64,000 bases of DNA from Deltaproteobacteria bacterium (GTDB taxonomy: Bacteria > Myxococcota_A > UBA9042 > DTJE01). The translations under genes and the position numbers were made by a program. Shown here in pieces: positions 1 to 7,835 of the stretch; position 1 is the stretch's first letter, and the number at the start of each line of letters is the position of its first letter. The notes under the pieces are model-generated. The model was not told the DNA's origin. It was given only the letters and a program-made list of their open reading frames with translations, and did not search any database. The DNA is taken from NCBI GenBank assembly GCA_029555025.1, contig JAKPTZ010000108.1, positions 1 to 64,000 on the forward strand, read 5' to 3'.

Positions 1-273
1 CAGTACAAGCTCAAAGACAGACCGGACAGGCTCGACAGGCTCTTCCTAGTCGTCGTTGCCACTTACTTCCTGGTCTCGATCATCGGACTGCATCTCGAGC
101 ACATCCGCCTTGACGCAAAATTCAAGGCAAACACATCGAAGCAAAAGACTCATTCCATCTTTCAGCTTGGCTGGAAGGGTCGAAACCTTGTCCGCTGGCT
201 GCCACAGTCCTGGTTTGCCAGATTTGATCGCCTCGACTTCGACTGCATTCACCTGGAGGCCAGACATGCTTAA
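1..273 (+). CDS. C-terminal end of an IS4-type transposase (5' end outside window)
   Basis: Frame 1 is open from the first base to a TAA at 271-273 and encodes 90 residues. It reads like the end of IS4-family DDE transposases: a D-R-P-D-R-L-D-R-L-F segment, a hydrophobic helix (LFLVVVATYFLVSIIG), then a basic stretch with 'SIFQLGW', matching the usual 'rLdRLllvlalay...lG...SLFrLGw' tail. The catalytic DDE residues would lie upstream, outside the window, so whether the element is intact cannot be judged. The following 274-409 holds no gene and may contain the end of the element. The codons and base composition look more AT-rich than the neighbours, as expected for a mobile element. Family assignment is by recalled pattern only. 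Confidence 0.6.
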   Translation, partial: QYKLKDRPDRLDRLFLVVVATYFLVSIIGLHLEHIRLDAKFKANTSKQKTHSIFQLGWKGRNLVRWLPQSWFARFDRLDFDCIHLEARHA

Positions 274-409
274 CGACAATTACACAGCGTTCTGTGTCAA
301 TCGCGACTTACTCCAGGGCTGGCGCGGACGTCAAAAGCCCTCGTCTCTCTATCAGGGGATCGCTCAGAGCTTATCCGAGTTGACATCGCGCGCAATCGAA
401 GTTCAGATC

Positions 410-1048
410 ATGCACATCATGTCAAAAGACCTTCATAGCAGGGCCTGGGGGCTGACTGGCGGCATCGGTTCCGGAAAGTCTTACGCCGCGGCCATACTCC
501 GGGGGCTTGGAATTCCCGTCCTGGACATGGACGTCATGGCCAGGCGACTTATGCTGGCCGGGAGCCCGGTATTTGACCAGGTCGTCAGGCGGTTCGGGCC
601 GCTGATTGTCGGCCAGGACGGCCAGATCGACAGGAAGGCGCTGGCGGCTCTGGTCTTCACCAGCCAGGAAAGACGTCTCGAACTCGAGGGCATCATTCAT
701 CCTGTCGTGATCCGGCAGGCATTCGAAATGGTCGATTCCGCACCCCTGTCGAAGGCCCCGACCATTTTCATAGAGAGCGCCCTGATCTTCGCGGTCGGCC
801 TCGAACGGTCACTGGCGCGCACCGTCCTGGTTAGGGCACCGCAGGATGTTCGAATCATGAGGGTGATGATCAGGGACAAAATTTCCGAACAGGAAGTAAG
901 GGCAAGAATTTCGGCCCAGATGGATGAAGACGCGATGCAGAACCGCGCGGACATCGTCTGGGACAACCCGGACGGCTCGACAGGACTCCGAAGGCAGATA
1001 ATCTTGACTCTGGCGAGTCAGGAAGCTGAAAGGTACCGAGGTACCTGA
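410..1048 (+). CDS. coaE: Dephospho-CoA kinase
   Basis: CoaE phosphorylates the 3'-hydroxyl of dephospho-CoA with ATP, the last step of coenzyme A synthesis in the cytoplasm. The 212-residue product has a P-loop GGIGSGKS at residues 17-24, the 'VLDMDVMARRL' segment that matches the usual 'viDaDeiar' substrate-binding stretch, and 'IIHPVV' typical of the family. Its length is normal. The reading frame is open far upstream to position 56, but that part has no family resemblance, so the start is placed at the ATG at 410; an in-frame ATG at 419 is equally possible and neither has a strong ribosome binding site. It ends 11 bases from the convergent HU-type gene. The gene lies just after a transposase tail, so its native promoter may have been altered by insertion. 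Confidence 0.9.
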   Translation: MHIMSKDLHSRAWGLTGGIGSGKSYAAAILRGLGIPVLDMDVMARRLMLAGSPVFDQVVRRFGPLIVGQDGQIDRKALAALVFTSQERRLELEGIIHPVVIRQAFEMVDSAPLSKAPTIFIESALIFAVGLERSLARTVLVRAPQDVRIMRVMIRDKISEQEVRARISAQMDEDAMQNRADIVWDNPDGSTGLRRQIILTLASQEAERYRGT

Positions 1049-1059
1049 TGGGTGACCGG

Positions 1060-1335
1060 TTACTCGTTGATCTCGTCGCGGAGTCCAAGGCCGGCCTTGA
1101 AAAACGGCAGACGCTTCTGGGGAACCTTGACCTTGGCGCCGGTCTTCGGGTTGCGACCTTCGTAGCCTTCGTACTTCTTCACGGTGAAGTTACCAAAATT
1201 ACGAATCTCGATGCGCTCGTCGCGCTTCATGGCTTCGACCATCTGCTCGAAAACCGCGTTGACGACGATGGTTGCACGGTCGAGGGTAATATCGCTGGTT
1301 CTTGCAACAACTTCAATAAGTTCGGACTTTGTCAT
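1060..1335 (-). CDS. HU/IHF-family nucleoid DNA-binding protein (IHF-beta-like)
   Basis: This small 91-residue basic protein bends and compacts DNA as a dimer. It begins 'MTKSELIEVVA' and contains 'RIEIRNFGNFTV' and the beta-arm signature 'GRNPKTGAKVKV', followed by 'FKAGLGLRD'. The start residues and the ERIEIR segment resemble IHF-beta (HimD) more than HU. An upstream in-frame start would add 16 residues with no resemblance; the ATG at 1335 has a perfect GGAGGT a few bases before it and is chosen. A TTGACC/TAACAT promoter lies at 1367-1394 and an AT-rich palindrome just beyond it. The gene is convergent with coaE and divergent from hpt. Confidence 0.93.
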   Translation of the reverse strand: MTKSELIEVVARTSDITLDRATIVVNAVFEQMVEAMKRDERIEIRNFGNFTVKKYEGYEGRNPKTGAKVKVPQKRLPFFKAGLGLRDEINE

Positions 1336-1366
1336 TATTGACCTCCAAAGGTTCAAAACGTGCGTA

Positions 1367-1394
1367 ATGTTAGCCAAAATCAACCGTGGGTCAA
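1367..1394 (-). promoter_or_regulatory. Predicted sigma-70-type promoter of the HU/IHF gene
   Basis: On the minus strand there is TTGACC (1394-1389), a 16-base spacer and TAACAT (1372-1367). It lies about 30 bases upstream of the HU-type start codon. The -35 box matches consensus at five of six positions and the -10 at four. Confidence 0.45.
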
Positions 1395-1400
1395 GAAGAT

Positions 1401-1417
1401 TTTGTAATTATTACAAA
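1401..1417. promoter_or_regulatory. 17-base AT-rich palindrome, candidate operator (Per-box-like)
   Basis: TTTGTAATTATTACAAA has 8-base inverted arms around a single central base. It lies in the divergent gap between the HU/IHF gene and hpt, six bases upstream of the proposed HU -35 box. The inner 15 bases match the B. subtilis Per box (TTATAATnATTATAA) at all but two symmetrical positions. A Fur-family regulator is encoded at 53473-53922. In DNA this GC-rich such a perfect AT palindrome stands out. Operator function is inferred. Confidence 0.45.
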
Positions 1418-1525
1418 GTATTTATCCCTCTTTCCAAATTTCGCCCGTCACTGCTGCGAAAACTGGCGTTTACATCCTGACCGGGCCGAATGAAAATGAC
1501 CGGGGCGGACAGAAGGTGATCCGAA

Positions 1526-2056
1526 ATGGACGGAATCGAGAAACTCGACGTGCTTATTTCCGTAAAAGACCTGAAAAGGCGCATTGGCGAGCTTGGGGCG
1601 GAAATTTCCAGGGATTACGCCGGCCGCGAACCGGTCATCGTCTGCGTGCTTAAGGGAGCTCTCTTTTTCATGGCCGACCTTTGCCGTGAAATCGACCTGC
1701 CAATCACAATCGATACGCTGGGCATGTCGTCCTATGGCGACCAGACATCATCTTCCGGGGTTGTTCGAATCACGCAGGATCTTTCAAAGCCCATAGTCGA
1801 TCGCGATGTGATCATCGTTGAAGACATCATCGACACCGGGCTGACCCTGGCCTTCCTGCTTGACAACCTGCGGGCCCGGAAACCGAGATCGATTGAAATT
1901 TGCAGCCTTCTGCACAAGCCGGCGCGAACCAGGATTCCGGTTCAGGCGAAATACATCGGATTCACGATCGAGGATCGATTTGTTGTCGGGTATGGACTGG
2001 ACTGGGAACAGAAAATGCGCAACGTGCCGTTCGTCGGCGTCGTCAGGGACGCTTGA
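1526..2056 (+). CDS. hpt: Hypoxanthine phosphoribosyltransferase
   Basis: The enzyme salvages hypoxanthine (and usually guanine) by transferring phosphoribose from PRPP to give IMP or GMP. The 176-residue sequence has the PRPP-binding motif 'VIIVEDIIDTGLTL' near residues 94-107, 'VLKGALFFMADL' earlier, and the C-terminal 'VGYGLDWEQKMRNVPFVGVV' hallmark of the family. Length is normal. The ATG at 1526 is preceded by AAGGTGA. The gene stands alone on the plus strand and links to the purine synthesis genes found later in the window (purH, purD, purB, purSQL). Confidence 0.95.
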   Translation: MDGIEKLDVLISVKDLKRRIGELGAEISRDYAGREPVIVCVLKGALFFMADLCREIDLPITIDTLGMSSYGDQTSSSGVVRITQDLSKPIVDRDVIIVEDIIDTGLTLAFLLDNLRARKPRSIEICSLLHKPARTRIPVQAKYIGFTIEDRFVVGYGLDWEQKMRNVPFVGVVRDA

Positions 2057-2068
2057 CCAGGCCCGGAA

Positions 2069-2713
2069 TCAGGCCCTTCGAATTACCAGGATGATCGGCG
2101 GTCGGCCGCGATCGACGGCGTTTATGGTGAAGTCACCGGAAACTGTCACGAATCCATCGAACTGGTCTGTAAATTCAGACAGTGGCCGAAGGGTTATGTC
2201 CACAAGCGGATCCTGATAATGCATCGGAACCGCGAATGCCGGCCGCCAGGATCTGACCAGTTGCGCCGCCTGTATCGGATCAAGCGAAAATCTTCCGCCG
2301 ATCGGCAACAGAAGGATATCTGGGCGTCCAAGGGCCTGCATTTCGGCGTCTGATGGAATCCGCCCGGCATCCCCCAGATGAACGATGGATATACCGTCAA
2401 CATTGATCCTGAAGGCCCGAACAAGGCCGTGATCCTTTCCTTCAGGCGCCCCGTGGGGCAGCTTTATGCAGTCGATGTCGATTCCATGGATCTGGCCGGG
2501 GCCCTCGAAAACCAGGGGCGAGCCGAAAGACGGGTCGATGTGGCGGTGATCCAGGTGGGAATGTGTCGAAATGACGGCATCAACCGGGCTTGAGTGGGGT
2601 TCAAGGCGGATTCTTCCGTTAAAGGCTCGCGGCTGGAACGGATCGATCAGCAACCTGGTTCCATCGGCGGATGAAATCAGAAAGCATGCGTGGCCTATGA
2701 AGTGAAGGTTCAA
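2069..2713 (-). CDS. Metallo-beta-lactamase-fold hydrolase (UPF0173-like)
   Basis: This 214-residue protein begins 'NLHFIGHACFLI' and has the zinc-binding motif THSHLDH near residues 50-56, 'HGAPEGKDHG', 'IVHLGDAG' and 'VPMHYQD', the ordered metal ligands of small metallo-beta-lactamase-fold hydrolases such as UPF0173/UlaG-like proteins. Its substrate cannot be told from sequence. No signal peptide is seen, so it is likely cytoplasmic. The start is a TTG that overlaps the stop of the upstream lipoprotein gene as TTGA (2713-2710), so translation is probably coupled. It is the last gene of the minus-strand lipoprotein operon. Why a cytoplasmic hydrolase is coupled to surface lipoproteins is unknown. 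Confidence 0.8.
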   Translation of the reverse strand: MNLHFIGHACFLISSADGTRLLIDPFQPRAFNGRIRLEPHSSPVDAVISTHSHLDHRHIDPSFGSPLVFEGPGQIHGIDIDCIKLPHGAPEGKDHGLVRAFRINVDGISIVHLGDAGRIPSDAEMQALGRPDILLLPIGGRFSLDPIQAAQLVRSWRPAFAVPMHYQDPLVDITLRPLSEFTDQFDGFVTVSGDFTINAVDRGRPPIILVIRRA

Positions 2714-4983
2714 TTCCCTGTTCCCCCGGAAAGATCCTGATACAAGCGGCCGGCGACCTCGCCCTTCTCATTTACGCTCATCAATTCGCCGGTCTGGACC
2801 CAGAAAACAGAAAGCACCGACGACCCTGCCAGGCCGGCCGTTATGGCGCCCACAAATGCCTGATCGGGACCGGGCAGTCGGAAAGGCTCCGCGCCGGATG
2901 TTCCGTCAGGTTCGATCGGGATTATCACGGGCACGATTCCGGTGGGAGACTGAAGATTGGGGGTTACCAGGGTCGTGATGTACGAATACCCGCCGGAAGT
3001 CATTGCGACCAGGTCGGACTGAAATGGGAAAATGGTGCCTTCCTGCATGTCGGAAGCGCCCAGGACGCGGACGACCGGGTTCGGGCCCGCCAGCGGATCG
3101 ATGACGACGCTTTCAATTGCCAGTTCCTGTTCCGGCTTCGTGACGATGGCCGGAAAAACCGCCATCGCCTTGCCGTCCGGTGTCGCCGAGCACCTGGCAA
3201 CCAGCGACTGATCCCAGACCGACGTTGCAAGCTCGAAAACGACCGGCGTCGGCGAGCCTGCCTGGAGGATGGCCGCCATCTGCCGGATAACCGAACTGCC
3301 GCCCGGCTCCGCGCGAACGGTGAACAACACCATGACCCCGCCCGATATCGGGCAGGCGTCCCCGGGTACGACGATCCCCCCAGGATCGGATGTGAACAGG
3401 GTCTGGGAACCGGACGCAAGGATCTGCCCGGAACCGGATGCGATGTCGGCGTACAGCAGTTGTTGACGACCGTCGGGCGCCTGAACCGACCATGCCGCAA
3501 TCCCGCGCAGCGGCGAAATTGCCGCAACAAGCCTGCTGGATGGAATTCCCTGGTTCCATGGATTTCTTACAACGGCCTTGATTCTCGGCCGCCCGTCGGC
3601 GCCGAGCAGCCAGAACGACGGACCATCCGGTGCAAGCGCTCCGAGGATGAATCCATCGGCGGCGGCCACAACGACGGGTGACATCGAACGCCCCTTCAAG
3701 GTTCCCGCGGGAACCGGGATCGTTTCGCCCAGAACCCCCAGGCCGGACATTGGACGAACGGCAATGCCGCGACCGCCTTCGTTGTCGATCATTTCCCAGG
3801 CAACCAGGCCTGAACCGGTCGTATCGGACCAGGCCCAGGATGGTGAGGTGCCCGTGAAATCAAGACTGGCCACATCGAACATGCAGGCGGTACAGCCGCT
3901 GCCGGGAAGCCCGGGGCCATCGCATTGTTCCCCGTCTTCCAGAACCCCGTTTCCGCAGCACTTCGGAATCGACACGAACAGGCAGCGGCCTGTGGATGGG
4001 ATGCACGAATCTGTCGTGCACTCGTTGTGGTCGGAACAGACTACAGGCGTTCCAGTCGGCCTGCACACGCCGGCGTCGCAGGCGTCCGGACCGTTGCACA
4101 TGTCGCTGTCGTCACATGGTCCAGGGATCGGCGAGTACACGCACCCTTCCGGCTCGACACAGGCAGCTTCGTTGCAGGAACGGGGCGGGCAAACAAGCGG
4201 GGGCGCAACGCACGCGCCGGAATCGCACGTGCCGGTGCCGGTACAGGCAAGCCCGTCGCTGCACGATCCGCCTTCATTGACCACCACGCTTGCGCAAAGC
4301 CCGGTCGCCGGCACGCAGAAGTACTGCATGCAGTCCGAATTCCTGGATGGACAGTCAACCGGGGTGGAAACACAGCGGCCATCTTCACAGGTCGCGACCC
4401 CAAGGCACAGATTGGCAGGCTGCATGCACGGACGGTCGTCCGAGCATTCGCATTCGTCCGGACCTTCGACGCAGATGCCGCCGCGACAGCGATCCGAGGT
4501 ACATCGATCCCCGTCGGCATCGCACAGGGTGTCATCCGGCATGACTGAATACCCGCAGGTTCCAGTGTCCCGGTCGCAACCGGTACCCTCCATGCACGGT
4601 CGCGAAGGACATTCCCTTGTCGGATACACGCAGACACCGCCGGAACACTCGCCACTGTCCGTTGCGCATGCGTTGGTCGACGTGCAGGCAGATCCATCGG
4701 AACGTCCCGAACAGATCAGGCGATCCGGATCCTGGCAACCGGCACCCATGACTGATTCGACCAGGCAGGCCTGTCCCGGGGGACAACTCGAATCGTCCGG
4801 GACATTGTCGCACCGCTTGATGCCATCGACCGTCAGCACGCACCGATCCGCCGTGCATGCGATTGAATCGTCACAGTCGCGATCACGGCCACAGGCACTT
4901 CCAGAAACCCCGGTATCGCCGGCCTGGGAACAGGCAACCAGTAACGAAGCCACAATGGTATTTACAAGGATGGCGCCTTTCAT
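2710..4983 (-). CDS. Cysteine-rich lipoprotein with C-terminal propeller-like region
   Basis: The 757-residue protein starts 'MKGAILVNTIVASLLVAC', a type II signal peptide with lipobox LVAC and lipidated Cys18. Residues ~25-365 hold repeated cysteine modules of the 'CDDSIACTADRC' and 'CSDHNECTTDSC' kind, ending in a 'CCGNGVLEDGEQCDG' module. The rest is free of such repeats and is rich in beta-type blocks ('GLVAWEMIDNEGG', 'AAADGFILGALAPDG') that suggest a beta-propeller. Such repeats are common in secreted proteins of Myxococcota-like bacteria and no function is established. The ATG at 4983 is chosen over a longer frame because it gives the signal peptide and overlaps the upstream stop as ATGA. 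It is the third gene of the operon. Confidence 0.75.
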   Translation of the reverse strand: MKGAILVNTIVASLLVACSQAGDTGVSGSACGRDRDCDDSIACTADRCVLTVDGIKRCDNVPDDSSCPPGQACLVESVMGAGCQDPDRLICSGRSDGSACTSTNACATDSGECSGGVCVYPTRECPSRPCMEGTGCDRDTGTCGYSVMPDDTLCDADGDRCTSDRCRGGICVEGPDECECSDDRPCMQPANLCLGVATCEDGRCVSTPVDCPSRNSDCMQYFCVPATGLCASVVVNEGGSCSDGLACTGTGTCDSGACVAPPLVCPPRSCNEAACVEPEGCVYSPIPGPCDDSDMCNGPDACDAGVCRPTGTPVVCSDHNECTTDSCIPSTGRCLFVSIPKCCGNGVLEDGEQCDGPGLPGSGCTACMFDVASLDFTGTSPSWAWSDTTGSGLVAWEMIDNEGGRGIAVRPMSGLGVLGETIPVPAGTLKGRSMSPVVVAAADGFILGALAPDGPSFWLLGADGRPRIKAVVRNPWNQGIPSSRLVAAISPLRGIAAWSVQAPDGRQQLLYADIASGSGQILASGSQTLFTSDPGGIVVPGDACPISGGVMVLFTVRAEPGGSSVIRQMAAILQAGSPTPVVFELATSVWDQSLVARCSATPDGKAMAVFPAIVTKPEQELAIESVVIDPLAGPNPVVRVLGASDMQEGTIFPFQSDLVAMTSGGYSYITTLVTPNLQSPTGIVPVIIPIEPDGTSGAEPFRLPGPDQAFVGAITAGLAGSSVLSVFWVQTGELMSVNEKGEVAGRLYQDLSGGTGN

Positions 4984-7835
4984 GGCAGCACCCCGCCGGC
5001 CCTTCCATCGTCGCCAATTCCCGTGCAGACGCTGTTGCCGCTGATGAAGCCCCCGGGACATTTTCCGGAAAACGGAACAATCCTGATTCCAGGCTCGTCC
5101 GAAAGGATGTCGGAATACGCAATCACGTGATGCACCGGCCCGAAGGACGTAACCGCAAACGATGTCAGGCCGGCAAGAACCGGGGATGCAACGACGAACG
5201 GTTCCGAGACGGCCCCGGAAACGGAGACCGACTGGGCGACAATCGACGCGGTCGCCCCAGTTCCTGAAATCGAGACGACAAGTGCGCCTTCCGTTGTCGC
5301 GACAACCTGCGGCCTGGATCTGAACGGCCCGGGAATTTCAAACGATCCTTTCAGTGCCAGGGTTCCGGAATCAAGCACAACGCCACCAATCCCGCCGTCC
5401 GCCCTGGCCCAGACACAGAAATACCGGTCAACGGAGAATGTGATAGAGATTTGTGAAATTTCGGTGGACTGGACTCCATATGGAATCTCAAATCCCTGCA
5501 CTACCAATACTTCGTCAAGTTGTCTAAGGCTAAACATGTGTTGAGGAGTCGAATCCAAAATGCCCGAAATCCAACCGATAAGACCTCGATTTTGGCCGAC
5601 AACAACAACAGGTTTAGTTCTTGTTCCCAAGTCAGATTCATTGACACGTTCGAAATCACGTATCAACGACAAATCCTTATCAAACAGACCAAGGGCGACG
5701 TCGAAGTCGGAGGCCTGGCCGAATGACATGGCAAGCGCCAGCCGGCCGGCCGAATCTACCGCCAGGGATGGCCATGCATGAATCTCGCCCTCTGACGCGA
5801 CATCGGGGATCTTTCGTGGCACGGACACCACCCCGGAATCGTTCGCGGTGGCAATCCAGACCCTGTCGTCGGCCGCACCCCAGGCCAGGGCCCATCGATC
5901 CCCCGCGTCCACGATCGTCGCGCCAAACCTGCCGGAAACCACGCCGAACGGCTCCTGCGCGACATCGACGGCCATTATCCCGCCACCAGTCCTGGTTGCC
6001 GCCAGCGACATGTTGGATCCCTTGCGGAACGCCAGCGCGACCAGGCTCCCGCGGCTGGCGGCCACAATGTCGGTTGCCGAGCCGGTTCCTTCAACACGCA
6101 GTCCGTCCACGTCACAGCCGGACATCGCCAGAAGCACAAGGTCGGCCGAACGGATCACCGCACCGCCGGCCACGATGAACTGAAGCCCGATTCGCCCGTC
6201 GGAATCACAGACGCTGTCGGTCGAAAACGCGGCAAGAACGATTGCCCCGTCCGACCCCTGGATACACGAAAGCCCGGCGGGCTGGTTACTGAAAGTGACG
6301 TTGCCGCATTCCCCCGAATCAAGCCTGATAATCGACTGAAGAACCCCTGGCGGCACAATCCGCCGCGGGAACACGACCGCGGCCTGGTCGCCGACCGCGT
6401 GCAGCCCAGCCGATCCAATTGACCCGGCCGGACTTCCCCAGCCGAATCCGATCAGATGATCGCCCCGGACAAAATCCCAGGACGAAATGACCAGCGGGAA
6501 GCTGGAAGCGACCTGGCCGCACTGACCGGAATCGGCCTGGCACCAGGCGAGGGCACACCCGTCATTTCCACCACAAAGGCCAACTGGCTCACCTTGATGC
6601 ACGCATTCCGAATCGACGCACGCCGAAACGGTACATTGATCATTGTCATCGCAGTCGGCGGCAAAATTACAACAACCGGGAACCGGACGCCCCTCCCCGC
6701 ATACGCCGCCCAGGCACCTTTCGCCAAGGGTGCAGGAATTGCCGTCGTCACAAGCGCCCTGAACCGGCACAAAGTCGCACAGGCCGGACTCACAGGTGTC
6801 GAGGGTGCAGTCGCTTTGATCGTCACACTTCGGGCTGCCATTTCCGCAGACGCCGTCTTCGTCGCAAACCGACCCGACCACGCACAAATCGCCTGAATCA
6901 CATGGGGTTCCCGCCTTGTCCGGTTCATTCACACAACCGGACACACTGTCGCATGAGTCGATGGTGCACGGATTGCGATCGTCGCACGAGACGGGCTGCC
7001 CACGGCAGACCCCGAGGACGCACGCGTCGGGCCCGGTGCACTGGTCTTCATCATCGCAGGCACCGTCGGACGGTTGGTGGTCGCAGGCGCCGCTGACCGA
7101 ATCGCAGTTGTCGGTGGTGCACTGGTTCCCGTCGTCACACCTGTCGGGAATCACGCAGATGCCACTGCCGCACCGTCCCTGAAGCGTGCAGGGGCCTTCC
7201 TGGGCGCAGACCGTGTCATCAGGCATGTCGGTTCGTTCGCACTGTCCGGTCGCGGAATTGCAGGCATGCGTGTAACAACTGGAATCTGCCGGACAGATGA
7301 CCCTGGTCATTTCGTCGATTTCACAGAAATTCAGACGACACGTGAAAACTCCCGCACAAAGATCCAGGGGATTCGGACAATCCGATACGCGAAGGCATGG
7401 GCATGAATTCGGGCCCTTCCTGCAGGATCCGGCCTCGCAGATGTCGGAAGTGCACGGGTTGCCATCCACGTCGCAGGACGACTTCTCGGGCGCCTGGGTG
7501 TAAGCGCACGACCCGGTTTCAGGATCACACCTGCCAACCATGCACGGTATGCCGGGGCACTGTTCCTGCCTGGCGCCGACGCAGACGCCAGTCTCGCATC
7601 GTCCGGGGGTTTTTACACACCGGTTCGATGTGCCGCAGGCAAGTCCATCGGCGTTGCGATCGGCCACAAGCACGCATTGACCGTCAACACAGTCCGGCAT
7701 GGTGCAGTCTTGAATCTCAAGATAGTGACAGTCATTCACCGTCAAGCACATCGCGACGATGTCACCGACTTCCGCGTTGCCGCAGCCGGCCAGAACAAGC
7801 ATTGGCAGGAACGCTGGAAGTCCTTTCCCGATCAA
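4980..7835 (-). CDS. Large cysteine-rich lipoprotein with propeller-like C-terminus
   Basis: The 951-residue protein, read from a TTG at 7835, begins with a short signal peptide ending in lipobox LAGC (lipidated Cys18). Residues ~25-450 carry about a dozen cysteine modules such as 'CDDGNQCTTDNCD', 'CDDRNPCTIDSCD' and 'CDDQSDCTLDTC'. The remainder (~460-951) has beta-rich blocks such as 'GDRWALAWGAADDRVWIATAND' split by turns, resembling a propeller. The TTG is preferred because it overlaps the upstream stop as TTGA (7835-7832), the same coupling seen in the rest of the operon; a longer start at 7907 has no signal-peptide logic. A stretch at about 5440-5700 is visibly AT-richer than the rest of the gene. 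Role unknown; probably cell-surface. Confidence 0.72.
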   Translation of the reverse strand: MIGKGLPAFLPMLVLAGCGNAEVGDIVAMCLTVNDCHYLEIQDCTMPDCVDGQCVLVADRNADGLACGTSNRCVKTPGRCETGVCVGARQEQCPGIPCMVGRCDPETGSCAYTQAPEKSSCDVDGNPCTSDICEAGSCRKGPNSCPCLRVSDCPNPLDLCAGVFTCRLNFCEIDEMTRVICPADSSCYTHACNSATGQCERTDMPDDTVCAQEGPCTLQGRCGSGICVIPDRCDDGNQCTTDNCDSVSGACDHQPSDGACDDEDQCTGPDACVLGVCRGQPVSCDDRNPCTIDSCDSVSGCVNEPDKAGTPCDSGDLCVVGSVCDEDGVCGNGSPKCDDQSDCTLDTCESGLCDFVPVQGACDDGNSCTLGERCLGGVCGEGRPVPGCCNFAADCDDNDQCTVSACVDSECVHQGEPVGLCGGNDGCALAWCQADSGQCGQVASSFPLVISSWDFVRGDHLIGFGWGSPAGSIGSAGLHAVGDQAAVVFPRRIVPPGVLQSIIRLDSGECGNVTFSNQPAGLSCIQGSDGAIVLAAFSTDSVCDSDGRIGLQFIVAGGAVIRSADLVLLAMSGCDVDGLRVEGTGSATDIVAASRGSLVALAFRKGSNMSLAATRTGGGIMAVDVAQEPFGVVSGRFGATIVDAGDRWALAWGAADDRVWIATANDSGVVSVPRKIPDVASEGEIHAWPSLAVDSAGRLALAMSFGQASDFDVALGLFDKDLSLIRDFERVNESDLGTRTKPVVVVGQNRGLIGWISGILDSTPQHMFSLRQLDEVLVVQGFEIPYGVQSTEISQISITFSVDRYFCVWARADGGIGGVVLDSGTLALKGSFEIPGPFRSRPQVVATTEGALVVSISGTGATASIVAQSVSVSGAVSEPFVVASPVLAGLTSFAVTSFGPVHHVIAYSDILSDEPGIRIVPFSGKCPGGFISGNSVCTGIGDDGRAGGVLP

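Noticed and set aside
56-409. N-terminal extension of the coaE frame
   Set aside because: The first 118 codons overlap the transposase tail and have no resemblance to CoaE, which fits in full from 410.
3578-5044. Plus-strand open frame of 488 codons opposite the 757-aa lipoprotein gene
   Set aside because: It is antisense to a gene with signal peptide, lipobox and Cys modules. Its translation is Ser/Pro/Arg-rich without any domain, as expected from GC-rich codons read backwards.
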